This document shows, piece after piece, positions 50,676 through 61,297 of a stretch of 64,000 nt of DNA; position 1 is the stretch's first letter, and each line of letters starts with the position of its first letter. The DNA comes from Takashimella koratensis. Taxonomy: Eukaryota > Basidiomycota > Tremellomycetes > Trichosporonales > Tetragoniomycetaceae. The notes under the pieces are model-generated. The model made no database searches and had not been told where the DNA came from. It saw nothing but the letters and a program-made list of their open reading frames with translations. Location: positions 682,001-746,000 of the forward strand of contig BCKT01000010.1 of the NCBI GenBank assembly GCA_003116875.1. Reading direction: 5' to 3'. The position numbers and the translations under genes are program-made.

Positions 50676-51237
50676 GGTGAAGGTATGGAGGGTAAACGAG
50701 AAACGAGAAATGTTGAAACCGGATCAAACAGGACCCAAAATCCAGACCACCGGTTCAACCGCGTTTCAGGGCAGCGCACTCAACACGCACACACGGTGTG
50801 TGGCAAAGTGGCACCGTACAGTGACTGCGAGTATACTACACTATCGTGACAACTTCGGGGCCGATAACACTCTCGCTATCAAGCATAGATAAGCCTGCTT
50901 CACCGACCGTTTGTAAGCCTCAGACCATGCACTGTCAACCAAGACCGAGCAGAGCCTTCCTCGCCTGACCGAAGCGCGGGTACCTGCCCGACCCCTTGTC
51001 CTCATTGCCTCTGCTCTCACCCTCGTTCGGCCGAACCGCGTTCACGTTCTTTTCGATCCTTCAGCAACCTCCTCGAAAGGTCGCGTTTCACTCTTCTTGC
51101 TCAAGGTGATGCTTAGTCAGACACATACCTGGAACCTCCAAGGCTGAGTCATATGGTCACGCCATAGTTGAGGAAAGCCTGCGAGAAGGCAGATGAAAGG
51201 GGAGATCCTTTTTAGCTGGTTTCGGGGGAGAAGGGGT

Positions 51238-51256
51238 GGGGGGGGGGGGGGGGGGG
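51238..51256. repeat. Poly-G run of 19
   Basis: G tract about 55 bases upstream of the TATAAA of the 51362 gene. Confidence 0.88.
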
Positions 51257-51311
51257 CAGGTGTTTATGTCGGACTCAGGATGAGGGGCCGGGGTCTGAGG
51301 TGTGCAGAGGA

Positions 51312-51317
51312 TATAAA
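51312..51317 (+). promoter_or_regulatory. TATA box of the 51362 gene
   Basis: TATAAA in GGATATAAAGC, 45 bases upstream of the ATG; one of the clearest TATA elements in the window. Confidence 0.55.
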
Positions 51318-51361
51318 GCTCCTCTCTTCTTGGTTTTCCTCTTTTTACCCACTCCATCAAG

Positions 51362-52165
51362 ATGTCGGACTCATACACTCTCAGCAGGAATATCACTGCC
51401 GTCCTCATGGGGAGACCGCGAAACGCCGTCTTCACTCGCTTCCCGGAATCAAAGCAGAAACACATGCTGAAATCCATGGGGTCTTTCGTTGGCCGCATGG
51501 TAACCATGATCGGGAGGCTGCATCGCTTGCACTACCGCTTGACGAAACAGGCGGAAGCGACTCAGAACACTTGGACGAGCATCGACAAGCTGCCTCGTCG
51601 CGTGCGAGACGACTTGATCTATCTCGGCAGTGCCCACTCAGAGCTTGGAGATGAGTGGAAAGAGAACATCGAGGTACTTTCCAGCATGATCGGGTTTTTC
51701 GAGAACGCGGGCGCCATGGCGGAGGAAAAGACTCTCGATATGCCCATTTCCGGTTTCGAAGAGCATTGGACAAACGTTTGCAACGAGGTGCAGCTCACCA
51801 TGAACAGCTTTGGGGAGCAACAAACCTACCAGAAGTTCAATCTTCGGAGATGGATTGCATACTGCTCCAGACATCTCCGCGACTCCTTTGACGACCGATT
51901 GAGGGGGAATTCCTCGATCATATCCACTATCTCGCTCGTCACCTTTCGAAGATCAACAACCAAGGATCGTCATCGAGATCCGCCACAAACCAAGCCCCGC
52001 CCGCCTCAGGTCCGTCTTTGTACCCCAGTTCCAAGGGCAAGACCGTCGAAACCGACAAGTCCCCCCGCTCCAGTTCGGCTCAAGGATCTCTTCGACTGCA
52101 GAGGCTACACTCGCCATACTACAAAGGTCACCCGTGACCAACCCCAATGCACGCCGCATATGTAG
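51362..52165 (+). CDS. Orphan helical protein, intronless, probable one-base frameshift
   Basis: No family recognised. The open frame gives 267 residues from an ATG 45 bases after a TATAAA. Up to about residue 180 it is a regular, mostly helical soluble protein (SFVGRMVTMIGRLHRLHYRL, DDLIYLGSAHSELGDEWKEN, KFNLRRWIAYCSRHLRDSFD). After a run of five G at 51903-51907 the character changes to basic, Pro-rich sequence. The neighbouring frame (51907 to a stop ending at 52137) instead continues the helix as EFLDHIHYLARHLSKINNQ and a Ser-rich tail. One missing G would explain this: either an assembly error in a homopolymer or a real lesion. The gene is one of only two without introns here and lies next to another orphan. 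Confidence 0.5.
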   Translation: MSDSYTLSRNITAVLMGRPRNAVFTRFPESKQKHMLKSMGSFVGRMVTMIGRLHRLHYRLTKQAEATQNTWTSIDKLPRRVRDDLIYLGSAHSELGDEWKENIEVLSSMIGFFENAGAMAEEKTLDMPISGFEEHWTNVCNEVQLTMNSFGEQQTYQKFNLRRWIAYCSRHLRDSFDDRLRGNSSIISTISLVTFRRSTTKDRHRDPPQTKPRPPQVRLCTPVPRARPSKPTSPPAPVRLKDLFDCRGYTRHTTKVTRDQPQCTPHM

Positions 52166-52437
52166 CCGCTGCAGAACCCTCTTTGTGTGTTTTCACTGCC
52201 GGATGATTCGGCCGAATCAGGCCCTTTCAATGATTCGTTTTCCGCGGGATCCAAGGTTGTCCAACTGTAGTGTTTGGCATGGACAGCTCTTACTAGGATA
52301 TCCCATGGCTTCATAAGAGAGGAGCTGCGGGGAAAGGGAGGGAGGGTTTAGTATCGAGTCGAAGTCAAAGCGCAGAGTTGATTTACCACTCTTTCACACT
52401 TACATTAACTCTCACGGCGTCATTCCCAAGACGATCA
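52166..52437. other. Short intergenic region between the two orphan genes
   Basis: 272 bases between tandem orphan genes; contains the 3' UTR of the first and the promoter of the second. No clear TATA element. Confidence 0.4.
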
Positions 52438-54207
52438 ATGATGAACGGACGCTCGTTCACCGCAAATGGATGCTCCCTGAACGACCGATTCACTCGCGAG
52501 CTCTTCTCATCCATCCGGAGCCAGCTCGCACACCTGCCTGAAACCACCGAGGGTGTGCATTCGGCCGCCGGTCACGTCGACCTCATCCAGTACACGTTTC
52601 ACACGCTGTTGTCCCAAGCTTCTCAATGTGTCGCCCGCCTCGTGCTAGTGAGATCGTACGATCTCATGGACGATCCCAGTAAAGTTGGTGAAGAGGCACA
52701 TCTTCAGTCGGCGGCGAGACTGCTTCTGGAGACGTACAGCAGACTCTACTCCGCATGGGTCACCGCGACGCAAGATCCCCTCTTCGTCCGAGTGATGGGG
52801 GCCCACATGCTGTGGAGGCTCATCCCAAGCTTTACGGGTTCCTCGCCCTCTCCAAGGCAGCCCATAACTTCTTGGGATGTCGCTTTCGATACCCTACGAT
52901 ACCACATGCAGCAGATGCACTCGCACATTCAGACGACAAACTGGATCAACTCGAATGCTCGAGTCGGGAGGAATCGCGAGAGACGCCCAATTGGCAGTCT
53001 CTACACCCCTGCACAGACACTCCGCGGACTCAGAAAGGTCTGCCAATGGGGCATCGGGACCATCGGAACGCCCACGCTCGACCCGATTCTCACTTTCCAT
53101 CCTCACGGACATGCTGACGCTTCGATCGGTCTACCCAGAGTTGACGCGTTTTCTCTGGCCGACGAGCTTGTGCAATCGCTTCGAGCCGAAGCAACTCAGC
53201 TGTGCCTGGAACACAACGAAAAAGTCCCGCAAGCCAACACCCTTCAAGATCTTGAGCAAGCGACTCTCGGTGTTCTGCTGAGTAGCATGACCGTCAACAG
53301 CTTGCTCGTTCGTTCGTTTCGATCTGAAGGGGTGGCAGACTTTGGCGACAACTTTCCCGAGGCAGCGGCCCAACACCTCGACTATTTCCGACACAGTTTG
53401 AGTCACCTTCGCACGACTTGGAAAGGCCTGATCGCCGACGACACGTCGGGGGAGCTTGACCGCCTGCCTCTCGCCAATCTGTGCCAAAGGGACGAGGACT
53501 CGTTTGAAGCGGGGGAGGCCAAATTTCGAAACGTCAACGAGGCGCTGTACAGCGCTTCCGGATCCGAAGCCATCTCCAAGAGCGATTTGAAGGTGCTCGT
53601 ACAGGAAATTCGTCAGGTTGACCGTTTCGCCATCAACCAAGTGAAGCGCGTTGTTCAATCACCAGAGGAAATCTGCCCGAGCACGATCGTTGGCTCCGAA
53701 TTGCAAAGCATGTCCGACGTACCCACATACGAGACTCTTTCGACCGTTGATGATGACGAGGGTCACAGTCAGATTACGAACGATTGGGAAGCGGTCGGTT
53801 CACCGGTATTGCTCGATACTCCCGCCCTGAACTCAGTTCGTACCCCAAAGTCGAAGGACAAGATCAGCGCCAGGAGTTGCAGCTGTCCTCCTGCCATTCT
53901 CCGTACTGCGACCGCAGGACTTGACTCTCCATCATTCGAAGCTTTCGAGCAAGGGACGTACGAGACACCGTTGATCCCGGATTGGGAGGTCGTGGACTGC
54001 CCGACACTCCAGGCGATCGATTCGGTCGCCTACCGCTTTCCGAGGTCGAAGGACGTCCATCCAAGGAGTCAAAGCTGTCCTCCTAGACCGATCGAATCCG
54101 ACCAAGAGGAGGAGGTTGAAGAGGAGGGATACATCGAATGTGATGAGGTTCCCAAGATGGGACTGGGGTCCGGGTCGTTGCACGACAGAGACTGGGTTAT
54201 TTCGTAG
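52438..54207 (+). CDS. Orphan protein, intronless, with duplicated C-terminal motif
   Basis: 589 residues from ATGATG at 52438; the frame is open from 52378 but without an earlier ATG. I recognise no family. The first about 400 residues are mixed helical (ELFSSIRSQLAHLPETTEGV, AARLLLETYSRLYSAWVTAT, AQHLDYFRHSLSHLRTTWKG). The C-terminal part contains two copies, about 68 residues apart, of a segment of roughly 37 residues: DWEAVGSPVLLDTPAL..SV..PKSKD then RSCSCPP; and DWEVVDCPTLQAIDSVAYRFPRSKD then RSQSCPP. Between them is a short acidic/aromatic spacer, and a Glu-rich run ends the protein. No signal peptide or membrane span was seen. The absence of introns in a window where nearly every gene has several is unusual. 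Confidence 0.65.
   Translation: MMNGRSFTANGCSLNDRFTRELFSSIRSQLAHLPETTEGVHSAAGHVDLIQYTFHTLLSQASQCVARLVLVRSYDLMDDPSKVGEEAHLQSAARLLLETYSRLYSAWVTATQDPLFVRVMGAHMLWRLIPSFTGSSPSPRQPITSWDVAFDTLRYHMQQMHSHIQTTNWINSNARVGRNRERRPIGSLYTPAQTLRGLRKVCQWGIGTIGTPTLDPILTFHPHGHADASIGLPRVDAFSLADELVQSLRAEATQLCLEHNEKVPQANTLQDLEQATLGVLLSSMTVNSLLVRSFRSEGVADFGDNFPEAAAQHLDYFRHSLSHLRTTWKGLIADDTSGELDRLPLANLCQRDEDSFEAGEAKFRNVNEALYSASGSEAISKSDLKVLVQEIRQVDRFAINQVKRVVQSPEEICPSTIVGSELQSMSDVPTYETLSTVDDDEGHSQITNDWEAVGSPVLLDTPALNSVRTPKSKDKISARSCSCPPAILRTATAGLDSPSFEAFEQGTYETPLIPDWEVVDCPTLQAIDSVAYRFPRSKDVHPRSQSCPPRPIESDQEEEVEEEGYIECDEVPKMGLGSGSLHDRDWVIS
53778..54093 (+). repeat. Internal protein-level duplication (two copies of about 37 residues)
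   Basis: The two DWE-to-SCPP segments described for the 52438 gene. DNA identity has drifted, so this is an old duplication kept at the protein level. Confidence 0.6.
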
Positions 54208-54517
54208 ACAGCGGGAGGTGGTTGTTTGTACCAAGTTACTGGACCTGCCGGGAACGGGAGCATATGTCCGTAGATTCCGTGCGTGGGAAATGTTTACGAG
54301 AGTCGGGGAATGTGACAGGGTTTACTGCAAGGGTGGGGGCGATTGCCCGAAGTGATATCGGTGGCGCCGGGTCAGTGGCAAGGCACAAATTGAGCATCGC
54401 ATGCTTCAGAGGCAAGGACAAGTCGAGTCAACGGAGCCAAGCACGGGTCTTATTTATACCCCTCGATGTTCTCCTCTTATCCCCCCACTCCCCATTTTTG
54501 CCACTCGTCCATCGACC
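54208..54517. promoter_or_regulatory. Promoter of the secreted arrestin-like gene
   Basis: 310 bases. TATTTATA at 54451-54458, about 60 bases before the ATG, followed by a CT-rich leader, fits a TATA-type promoter. Confidence 0.5.
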
Positions 54518-56724
54518 ATGCTGCCAACCACGAAGCTGCTGTCGCTTCTCATGGCGACCAATTTCGTCTCGGCTTTCATCTTACCCTTCGACGACGACTT
54601 CGACCTGCTCTCCGGGGATGAGATTTTCGCCTTTGAGGTTGTCGATCAGCCCCCTCCGGCTGAGAGATGGGCATGCGACGTTCGAGCATGGGTCCGAGCG
54701 CCTGATCTCAGTCCCGACGCTGTATTTCCCGCCGATGCTAGGCTCGCATACAACGGCTCAGCGTGCACCGACATCGTGTCCTGGGAGGTCGGATTGCGGC
54801 TCAAGGAGCGGATAGTCGTGAAGCGCAAGTGAGTCGGTCACACAGGTCTTTACTGGCCCACGTGCTAACGCATCCAGATCCGACAATATCGAAGCACTCC
54901 CGGTCAAACCCACTGCACCACTATGGAATGAGACGGCGTTCCGAAGCACATCAGGCGACTTCAACGACGTGTATTTTGTCAACGGTGGCTGGTCACTCCC
55001 TGCCTCCCAAGAGGAATACGATGTCCAGATGAAGGTCTACAACGAGCAACTGAGGAATCATAGCCTCTGGGACGTCAGGGGCTTTGAAGCTGTGATCTTT
55101 GATCTGCAGCATCCTCTCGTATTGTCAGGAGAGTCAACCGACTTTGACAATGTGCAGGCGTTTGCTGTCCATGTGCCCAACACTAATGTGAGCAGCCACT
55201 CCTGTTATGATAAACTGGAGCACTAACTTTGTATAAGTTCCCCCCTATGGACAGGCACCCGTGGTCGACGTCCACCCGAGACGAGTATGGGGTGAGTCCA
55301 ACCAGATCTTGGGCGCTTGCTCACAATCCAGATGGTCAATGCGGAGACGCAGTTTGAATATTACCAACGCCTCGGATTGAAAAATGGTTCATTCATCGAT
55401 TTGCCCTCGGGTCGTGCCGGCTTTCTTCCCATCTCAACGATTAGGCCATCCACGTTCTTGAACAAAAGGGACACCAGCACGAATCTGACTTCACCTGAAA
55501 GTCTCAGAGATCGAGCGGAGCAAGAAGCAATGAGCTGGCAATCTGCGCCAGGAAGAACGCCCTGCGTGAGTGCATGGCCAAACCGTGTCACTGATTATGA
55601 TATCAGGACAAAGGCAATGTCACCCAGTTCAGTGTTCAAATTGAAAACAAAGGGCTGCACCTCATCCAAGGTGAGTCTCATCTCTTGCTCCCATCCCACC
55701 GTGTTTTGTTTTGCTCGCGTATCTCAGCTGACATACGCTCCATCAGGGAGAAACGTCACCATCGACCTGACATTGGTGCGCAGTGGAAATGGCTCTGCAT
55801 ACCCTGATTACCTCGATGTCGGACTTCAACACACCAAGGACTACACATTCTTGCGCCAAACTTTCAGCGACGATGAGAAGTATGAAAAGTATATGGACGA
55901 CTTACTGCGACGACGAGGGGGACTATTCTCCCCGTGGAGCCATACCACGAGCTTCATGTTAATGGCGAAAAATCAGGCCGCCCTGGAAGCCGATCTCAAC
56001 CGATCGGGTAGGAGCGCTTGCTACTCTATGCCGTCAGATGGTCGACGTCCCCTTGGAAGCAGCGAGGTCCGCCATGAGTTCAGTTCGGAGCTGCAAGATG
56101 TCTATCAGTTCCAAATCGAGCTGCCTATGTGAGTCACACTTTCGTGCATTGCCCTTCAACTACAGCTTACCTCTAATCAGCCCTTACAACGTTCAGCTCG
56201 CCCACAACTCGACATTCACCAATTTGCTGAGCGCATTGAGCTTCAAGTTGGCTACCGAGAGGACATGTGACCGTGTGATCGAACCGAAGGAAGCGATCTC
56301 GACAGAGTTGGACAGCGAGTGGAAAGAGTACTTTCTCCCTCGACCTGAGACGAAGCGGAACCGCGGTGGTCGGAGTCAAACCTTGAACGGCGAGATCATT
56401 GTGGACGTTCTATCAAGCGTTGTTCACGATGGGGAGGGTACCTGTCCGACTCATTACACCATGGCACACGCTCTCGCCCCCGTTCTCTCGGATTCAATGA
56501 CGGACGAAGTCCGGTTTGGCGAGGTCTCCACCGAGATACGTTCCGAGTCGGAGAAAGAGATGCGCAGGTCGCGATACCAACCCCAAATGCCTGATTTGCA
56601 GGGCCAGTTCATGTGCAACAGGGGAGGATGGTTCAACCACGCTGCCTCGGTCTGGCAGCGCAAGGAGCGGGCGCTGGACAATGAGGCCAAGTTGGCTGAG
56701 CCCCAACTGGTCATTCAAGCGTAG
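54518..56724 (+). CDS. Predicted secreted protein with arrestin-like segments
   Basis: 632 residues from exons 54518-54828, 54878-55187, 55238-55291, 55332-55565, 55607-55670, 55747-56128 and 56181-56724. It starts with a classical signal peptide (TKLLSLLMATNFVSAF), then acidic sequence. Several N-glycosylation sites are visible (NGS, NET, NHS, NVT, NST). Two stretches have the look of arrestin-fold strands: DIVSWEVGLRLKERIVVKRK in the N-terminal part and VYQFQIELPIPYNVQL later, between which NVTQFSVQIENKGLHL and NVTIDLTLVR are strand-rich. An arrestin fold is normally cytosolic, so the signal peptide is odd. No transmembrane helix or GPI signal was seen at the C-terminus. Function unknown; the arrestin comparison is weak inference from pattern alone. 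Confidence 0.65.
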
Positions 56725-56912
56725 AGGATGGTAGATTAATAATCGCTAGAAGATGTACTCAAGTTTGCTTTTTGCCGTGCACTGTTTGTGCTCTCCTCAT
56801 TTAGTGGCCTGACCATCACTTGAGCTCCTCTCTCCACACCATATCCCTCTGACGTCCTCGACCTCGGCAGTTGTAGTAGCACCATACACACCGCTCAGAG
56901 GGCAGCGCAACG
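56725..56912. other. Short intergenic region
   Basis: 188 bases between tandem genes; CT-rich leader just before the importin ATG. Confidence 0.4.
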
Positions 56913-59900
56913 ATGGACGTGGAGCAGTCCGACACGTCTCTTGCTCCTCCCACATCCCTCGGCTTCCCCGTCCTCCCAGCGTCTGACATCCAACAAGTCG
57001 CTCAGGTGCGTTTCCCTCGCGCCTCCACTTTCTCCTTGTTCGCCGTCCACAACTTTCTGCTCAGCTGACCCCTCTCCTGACAGACAATCTTGCATCTCTT
57101 CGAGCCATCAACATCCTCGAATCCCGCGCTCGCGAAACACCTCCAGCATGAGCTGCAACAGATCCAGGCAAGACCAGAGGCGTGGGGTTTGATAGCTGGT
57201 CTCTCGAGCCATGAGGTGAGTGTGTCCTCAACATGGAGTCTGAAGGACATGTGTTGATGAGGGGTAAATGCTGATGGGTGGTTGTTGGATACTTGACAGG
57301 ACGCAAATGTTCGATTCTTCTCTGCGCACACGGCTCAAGTGAAGATATCGCGTGATTGGTGAGTAGCTCAACTCCTTTCCTCACTACACGTTACTAATCG
57401 TGCCTAGGGATTCGCTGCCAGAGGAGCTGCAGCCGTCGCTGTTGAACCTCCTCCTTGGCACACTTGCGACAGCGATCAATCCGGCCAACCCGCATTCATA
57501 TCAACCAGCCAACGCTGTCGTTGTCCGCAAGCTCTTCGGATGTGTGAGCTTTCTACTTTTTGATCATCTCTGCGCCTAGCTGAACTCTTCTCAGCTTGCA
57601 TCTCTCTTGCTCAAACTACCCTTCCCTTACTTCCTCAACCCAATCCAAACTGTCCTCCAAACCATCTCAGCGACAGTCGCGAGCTCAACACTGTTACCCC
57701 CGTCTGCGCCGCCGTCGGGGTACAACACTCCAGGCGGGCACGGCGGATCAGTTCAGGAAGACGCTGTGAGACTGAGGTACAAGTTTCGGTTGTGGGCGTT
57801 GGAGTGGTGTGCGATCTGTGTGGAAGAGATCACTCGAGCGGGTCTGAATGAACAAAAACGGTGCGTTCAGTGGTGTTGGCTGCTTTGACAGGGTGGGTCT
57901 GATATGCTTCCTCGCTTTCAGAAACGCATTGCGGCGGCATATTGAAACCGATTTGCCTGCGGTCATGTCGACGATCACAGCTGCGATGAGCGGGGAAGGT
58001 GATTCTGTGATGAGCGAAGAGCGGATCAAGGCAGCTGAGGCGGCCTGCAAGTGTGCCGAGAGCTGGATCAATTACGGCCTGGGTGGAGAGTGAGTGTCTA
58101 TTGAAAGGGTCGTAGCTGACTTGCGCAGTGAGCTCACCGCACTGTTACCTCATCTGTTCGGTCTGTTGCCACTCCCCGCTGCGTCGGCGGCTGTTGCCGA
58201 GGCATTGTCCGAGAGTATATTCAAGTACGGCAAGGGTACGAAGGTGTTGACGGAGCCGTTGATCGCTTGGGTCTTGGGGCCGTCGGGCCAAGCGCTGCTG
58301 GGATCGACCGAAGGGGGTGAGTTGAACTTATTTGAACAACTGGACTCAACTGACCAAATCAGAGCCATCAGAGGAGGTAACAGCGTTTGCAAAGATGCTT
58401 TGTGCATTGGTGGAGCATTCGGCAGAGTGGCTCGTCGCGAGGTTGGAAGAGGCAGATGTTCAGGCTTTCTTGAGCCTGATCCTTCGGCTCACAGCGTGGC
58501 AAGGCACCGGCGGTGTAGACGAGCAGCTCAGCGAGGTAGGTGTCTGCTATGAAGAAAGATCAAAGCTGACAAGCCTCGCAGTTGACATTATCCATCTATC
58601 CTCTGTTGCAAGAAGCGATTATGGACTCGGAGCTCTTCTCAAGCCCACACGAGACATCACCAGCGTGGGCGGTTGCGAAATCGTTCTTCCGAGAACTCGT
58701 CAGTGTCACGCGGACAAAAGTGCGATGGCCGGGGGTCGGAGAGACTACAGGTGGTCTGGGAGGACTGGATAAAGAAGACAGGGAGGCGTTTGATGTCTGG
58801 CGCAGAGACGCAGGCGAGGTCATCGTTGGAGCGTAAGTAGGGTCTGCGTTCGATGGGATCAAGCTGACAGAATCCAGGTATTATATCCTTCGAGACGAGA
58901 TGCTGCAGTCGTTGCTCGAGACGCTGGGGCAACAAATACAGACAGGGGTCCCTTGGCAGGTAAGCTGCGTGATCTTCTCAGAATGAGGTCAAAGCTGATC
59001 ACCGTCAGGACCTCGAGGCAACTTTGCATTGTATTCGGTACTCTGGAGAGGCAGTGCCCTTAGGAGAGGAGAAATCGCTGCCTATCTTGTTTGGAGACAT
59101 GATCCTGGGTCGACTATCGCAACGGCCAACCACAGGCACGGGAGAGAACCGTCTCCGCCTAACAGTTGTCTGCATGATCCGTGCGTAGCTTCTAAGTAAT
59201 CATATTTACAGCTGACCACGAACAGAGGCATACGAAGAGTGGTTCAAGTTCCACCCAGACCACCTCCTCCCTGTCCTCTCGTACCTCGTCCCATCCCTCA
59301 CGACATCAAAGCAGGTCTCGGGAGCAGCCGCCAACTCGTTGAAAGCGCTTTGCGATATCTGTCGAAACAAGTTGACGCAACATATCGGCGCGTTCTCGGA
59401 GTTGCATGGTAGGATCGGTGATCTCGGTGCGGATGAGCAGACAAAGGTCATCGAGGGTATTACGAGTGTGATCCAGGCGCTTCCTCCTTCAGATGCTGTG
59501 GGGCCGATTCAGGTAAGTCAGCTGAGTGGTTCCACAGGTGTAGCTGACGATCCAAGGGTATTCTCGGACCCATTGTCGACCGGCTTGAGCAAGCTGTTAT
59601 TGCTGCCCAGGCAAACCCAGTCACCGCCCAGCCATTACTTGTGCAGACGATGAACGCACTCACAGCATGCTTCAAGGGTCTCTCGCCGTCGGACGACGAC
59701 ATGTTTGATAGCCTCGAGGAAGGAGACGACGAGACGAGTAAGAACGCCGCGATCAAGGCGGCCCGGCAAGATCCGGGAATGGGAGCGCTCAGACAACGGA
59801 CCGAACAGGCTATCGCTCAGGTCGTGCAGGTTTGGCAGGGTGATGCGGAGGTCGCCGATGTAGGTTCATTGAACTCATGCCGCATGAGCATCGTGCACAG

Positions 59901-61084
59901 CTGATCATCTTTTCAGGCGATTTCATCATTGTTGAAACAATCGACGCTCTCCACGACAGAGACGATGATCTCCCTCTCTCCTCTGCCTCTTCTCAACCTC
60001 GTGTGCGCCGCAAGCGACCGCTCACCTTCGGCACTTTGGATGTCGCTCGCATCGAGTCTTACCCTCCGAATCGGGACAGCGACGAACCCTTTACAGACGA
60101 AGAAGGACAAAACGGTCGAGGAGAAAGAGGCACTCGCAGCGGACGATCATCAGAGGTGGCAGGTGATCGCGGACGCAGCGACGAAATTGGTGGTTATTAC
60201 CGGCCAGGTATTGGGCCAGCCAGGAGGGTTGACCAATGTGAGAAGAAAATGGGAAGGGATGGGGAATTTAATCATGGGCTGATAATATTATGGGCTGATT
60301 AATACAGCACCCGGATGTCGCCGAGGGATGGTACCAGTTCTGTTCAGCTGTGAGTTGGGCTGAAATGAGATCAGCAAAGAGTCATAAACTCACTCCATGC
60401 AGCTGGCATCTCGGTTCCCCGGTATCATGCTCCGCCTCCCTACGCAATTAGTCGAGGCCTACGTCTCGCTGGGTGTGATGGGTCTCGGCGCTTCTGAGCG
60501 CTTCTCACTCACCACGGCATCCAGCTTCTTTGTCAGTTCGCAAGCATTTGTGCTCTTTCATGAACTGACCATTCCCAGGTCGCACTCCTTGCCAACACTC
60601 GCTTCCCGTCCCCTCTCGAGCCGCTTGCGGAACCCTTGATCACCCACTTTGGACCCCAGATCCTCCGTGCGCTGCTATTATCCGCCGGCTCGGAAGGACC
60701 GCGCTCGGCGATTCCGAACCTCGCGGAACTATTGACGAGCCTCGTCACGCGTGTGAGCGGGCCAACGATGTCCAGCTGGCTGGAGATGATCTTGAGCGAG
60801 GTGAGTGAGGGGTTTGATCTGACCAGCGAAGAGAGAACAGAGAGATTCACTGACATGACGTAGCCTGGGTTCCCAGATCAAAGAGCGACACCGGCAGCCA
60901 AGGAGAAGCTCAAGTCGACTGTCCTCAAGTGAGTCATCATTGCGAGAGAAAGGAAATTTGAACCAGGTATTGACTCTCGGATAGGTCGCGCACGACGAAG
61001 AAGATGCGGGAAGCACTTCACGAGTTTGCCCTGGTCGCTCGAGGTTTGGAGAACACGACGTACGGCAACGCCACGGCGATGTGA
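56913..61084 (+). CDS. Importin-beta family karyopherin (importin-13/Kap122-like)
   Basis: Nuclear transport receptor of 1062 residues built of HEAT-type helices. Nineteen exons, the most in the window: 56913-57005, 57084-57215, 57300-57358, 57408-57543, 57595-57860, 57922-58089, 58129-58316, 58363-58535, 58582-58832, 58878-58959, 59009-59180, 59226-59512, 59557-59859, 59917-60237, 60308-60349, 60403-60531, 60579-60800, 60864-60928 and 60985-61084. The N-terminal repeat ARPEAWGLIAGLSS...NVRFFSAHTAQVKISRDW is the region shared by importin-13, transportin-SR and Mtr10 and binds Ran-GTP in that group. ANSLKALCDICR and RLPTQLVEAYVSLGVMGLG are typical later repeats. The F.A.T.q.KI.RDW pattern fits importin-13/Kap122 best; transportin-3/Mtr10 is the alternative. 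Cargo cannot be read from sequence. Confidence 0.85.
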
Positions 61085-61297
61085 ACAGAGCGTGCACGTT
61101 GTTAAGGAGCGTGTAGAGTAGCAGAGATGGTGAACAACGTAGCACATTCATCAGTCATTATGAGTGAAGCCCTCGCATGCATGTGACAAGAGTGACATGT
61201 GCCCTGATTTACAACCTCCTGCAGCGCAATGCTCAAGCACTCTGGGCTTTTGATATCTCTCCCACTTCACCTCTCTCGCCTCCATCCCAACTGCAAG
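61085..61297. terminator. Short convergent 3' region
   Basis: 213 bases between the importin and MED20-like stop codons. Confidence 0.4.

Larger units (their letters stand above)
50676..51361. promoter_or_regulatory. Divergent intergenic region with TATA box
   Basis: 686 bases between the desaturase and the first orphan gene. It contains a G19 run (51238-51256) and, 45 bases before the plus ATG, TATAAA at 51312-51317 followed by a CT-rich leader. Confidence 0.6.
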
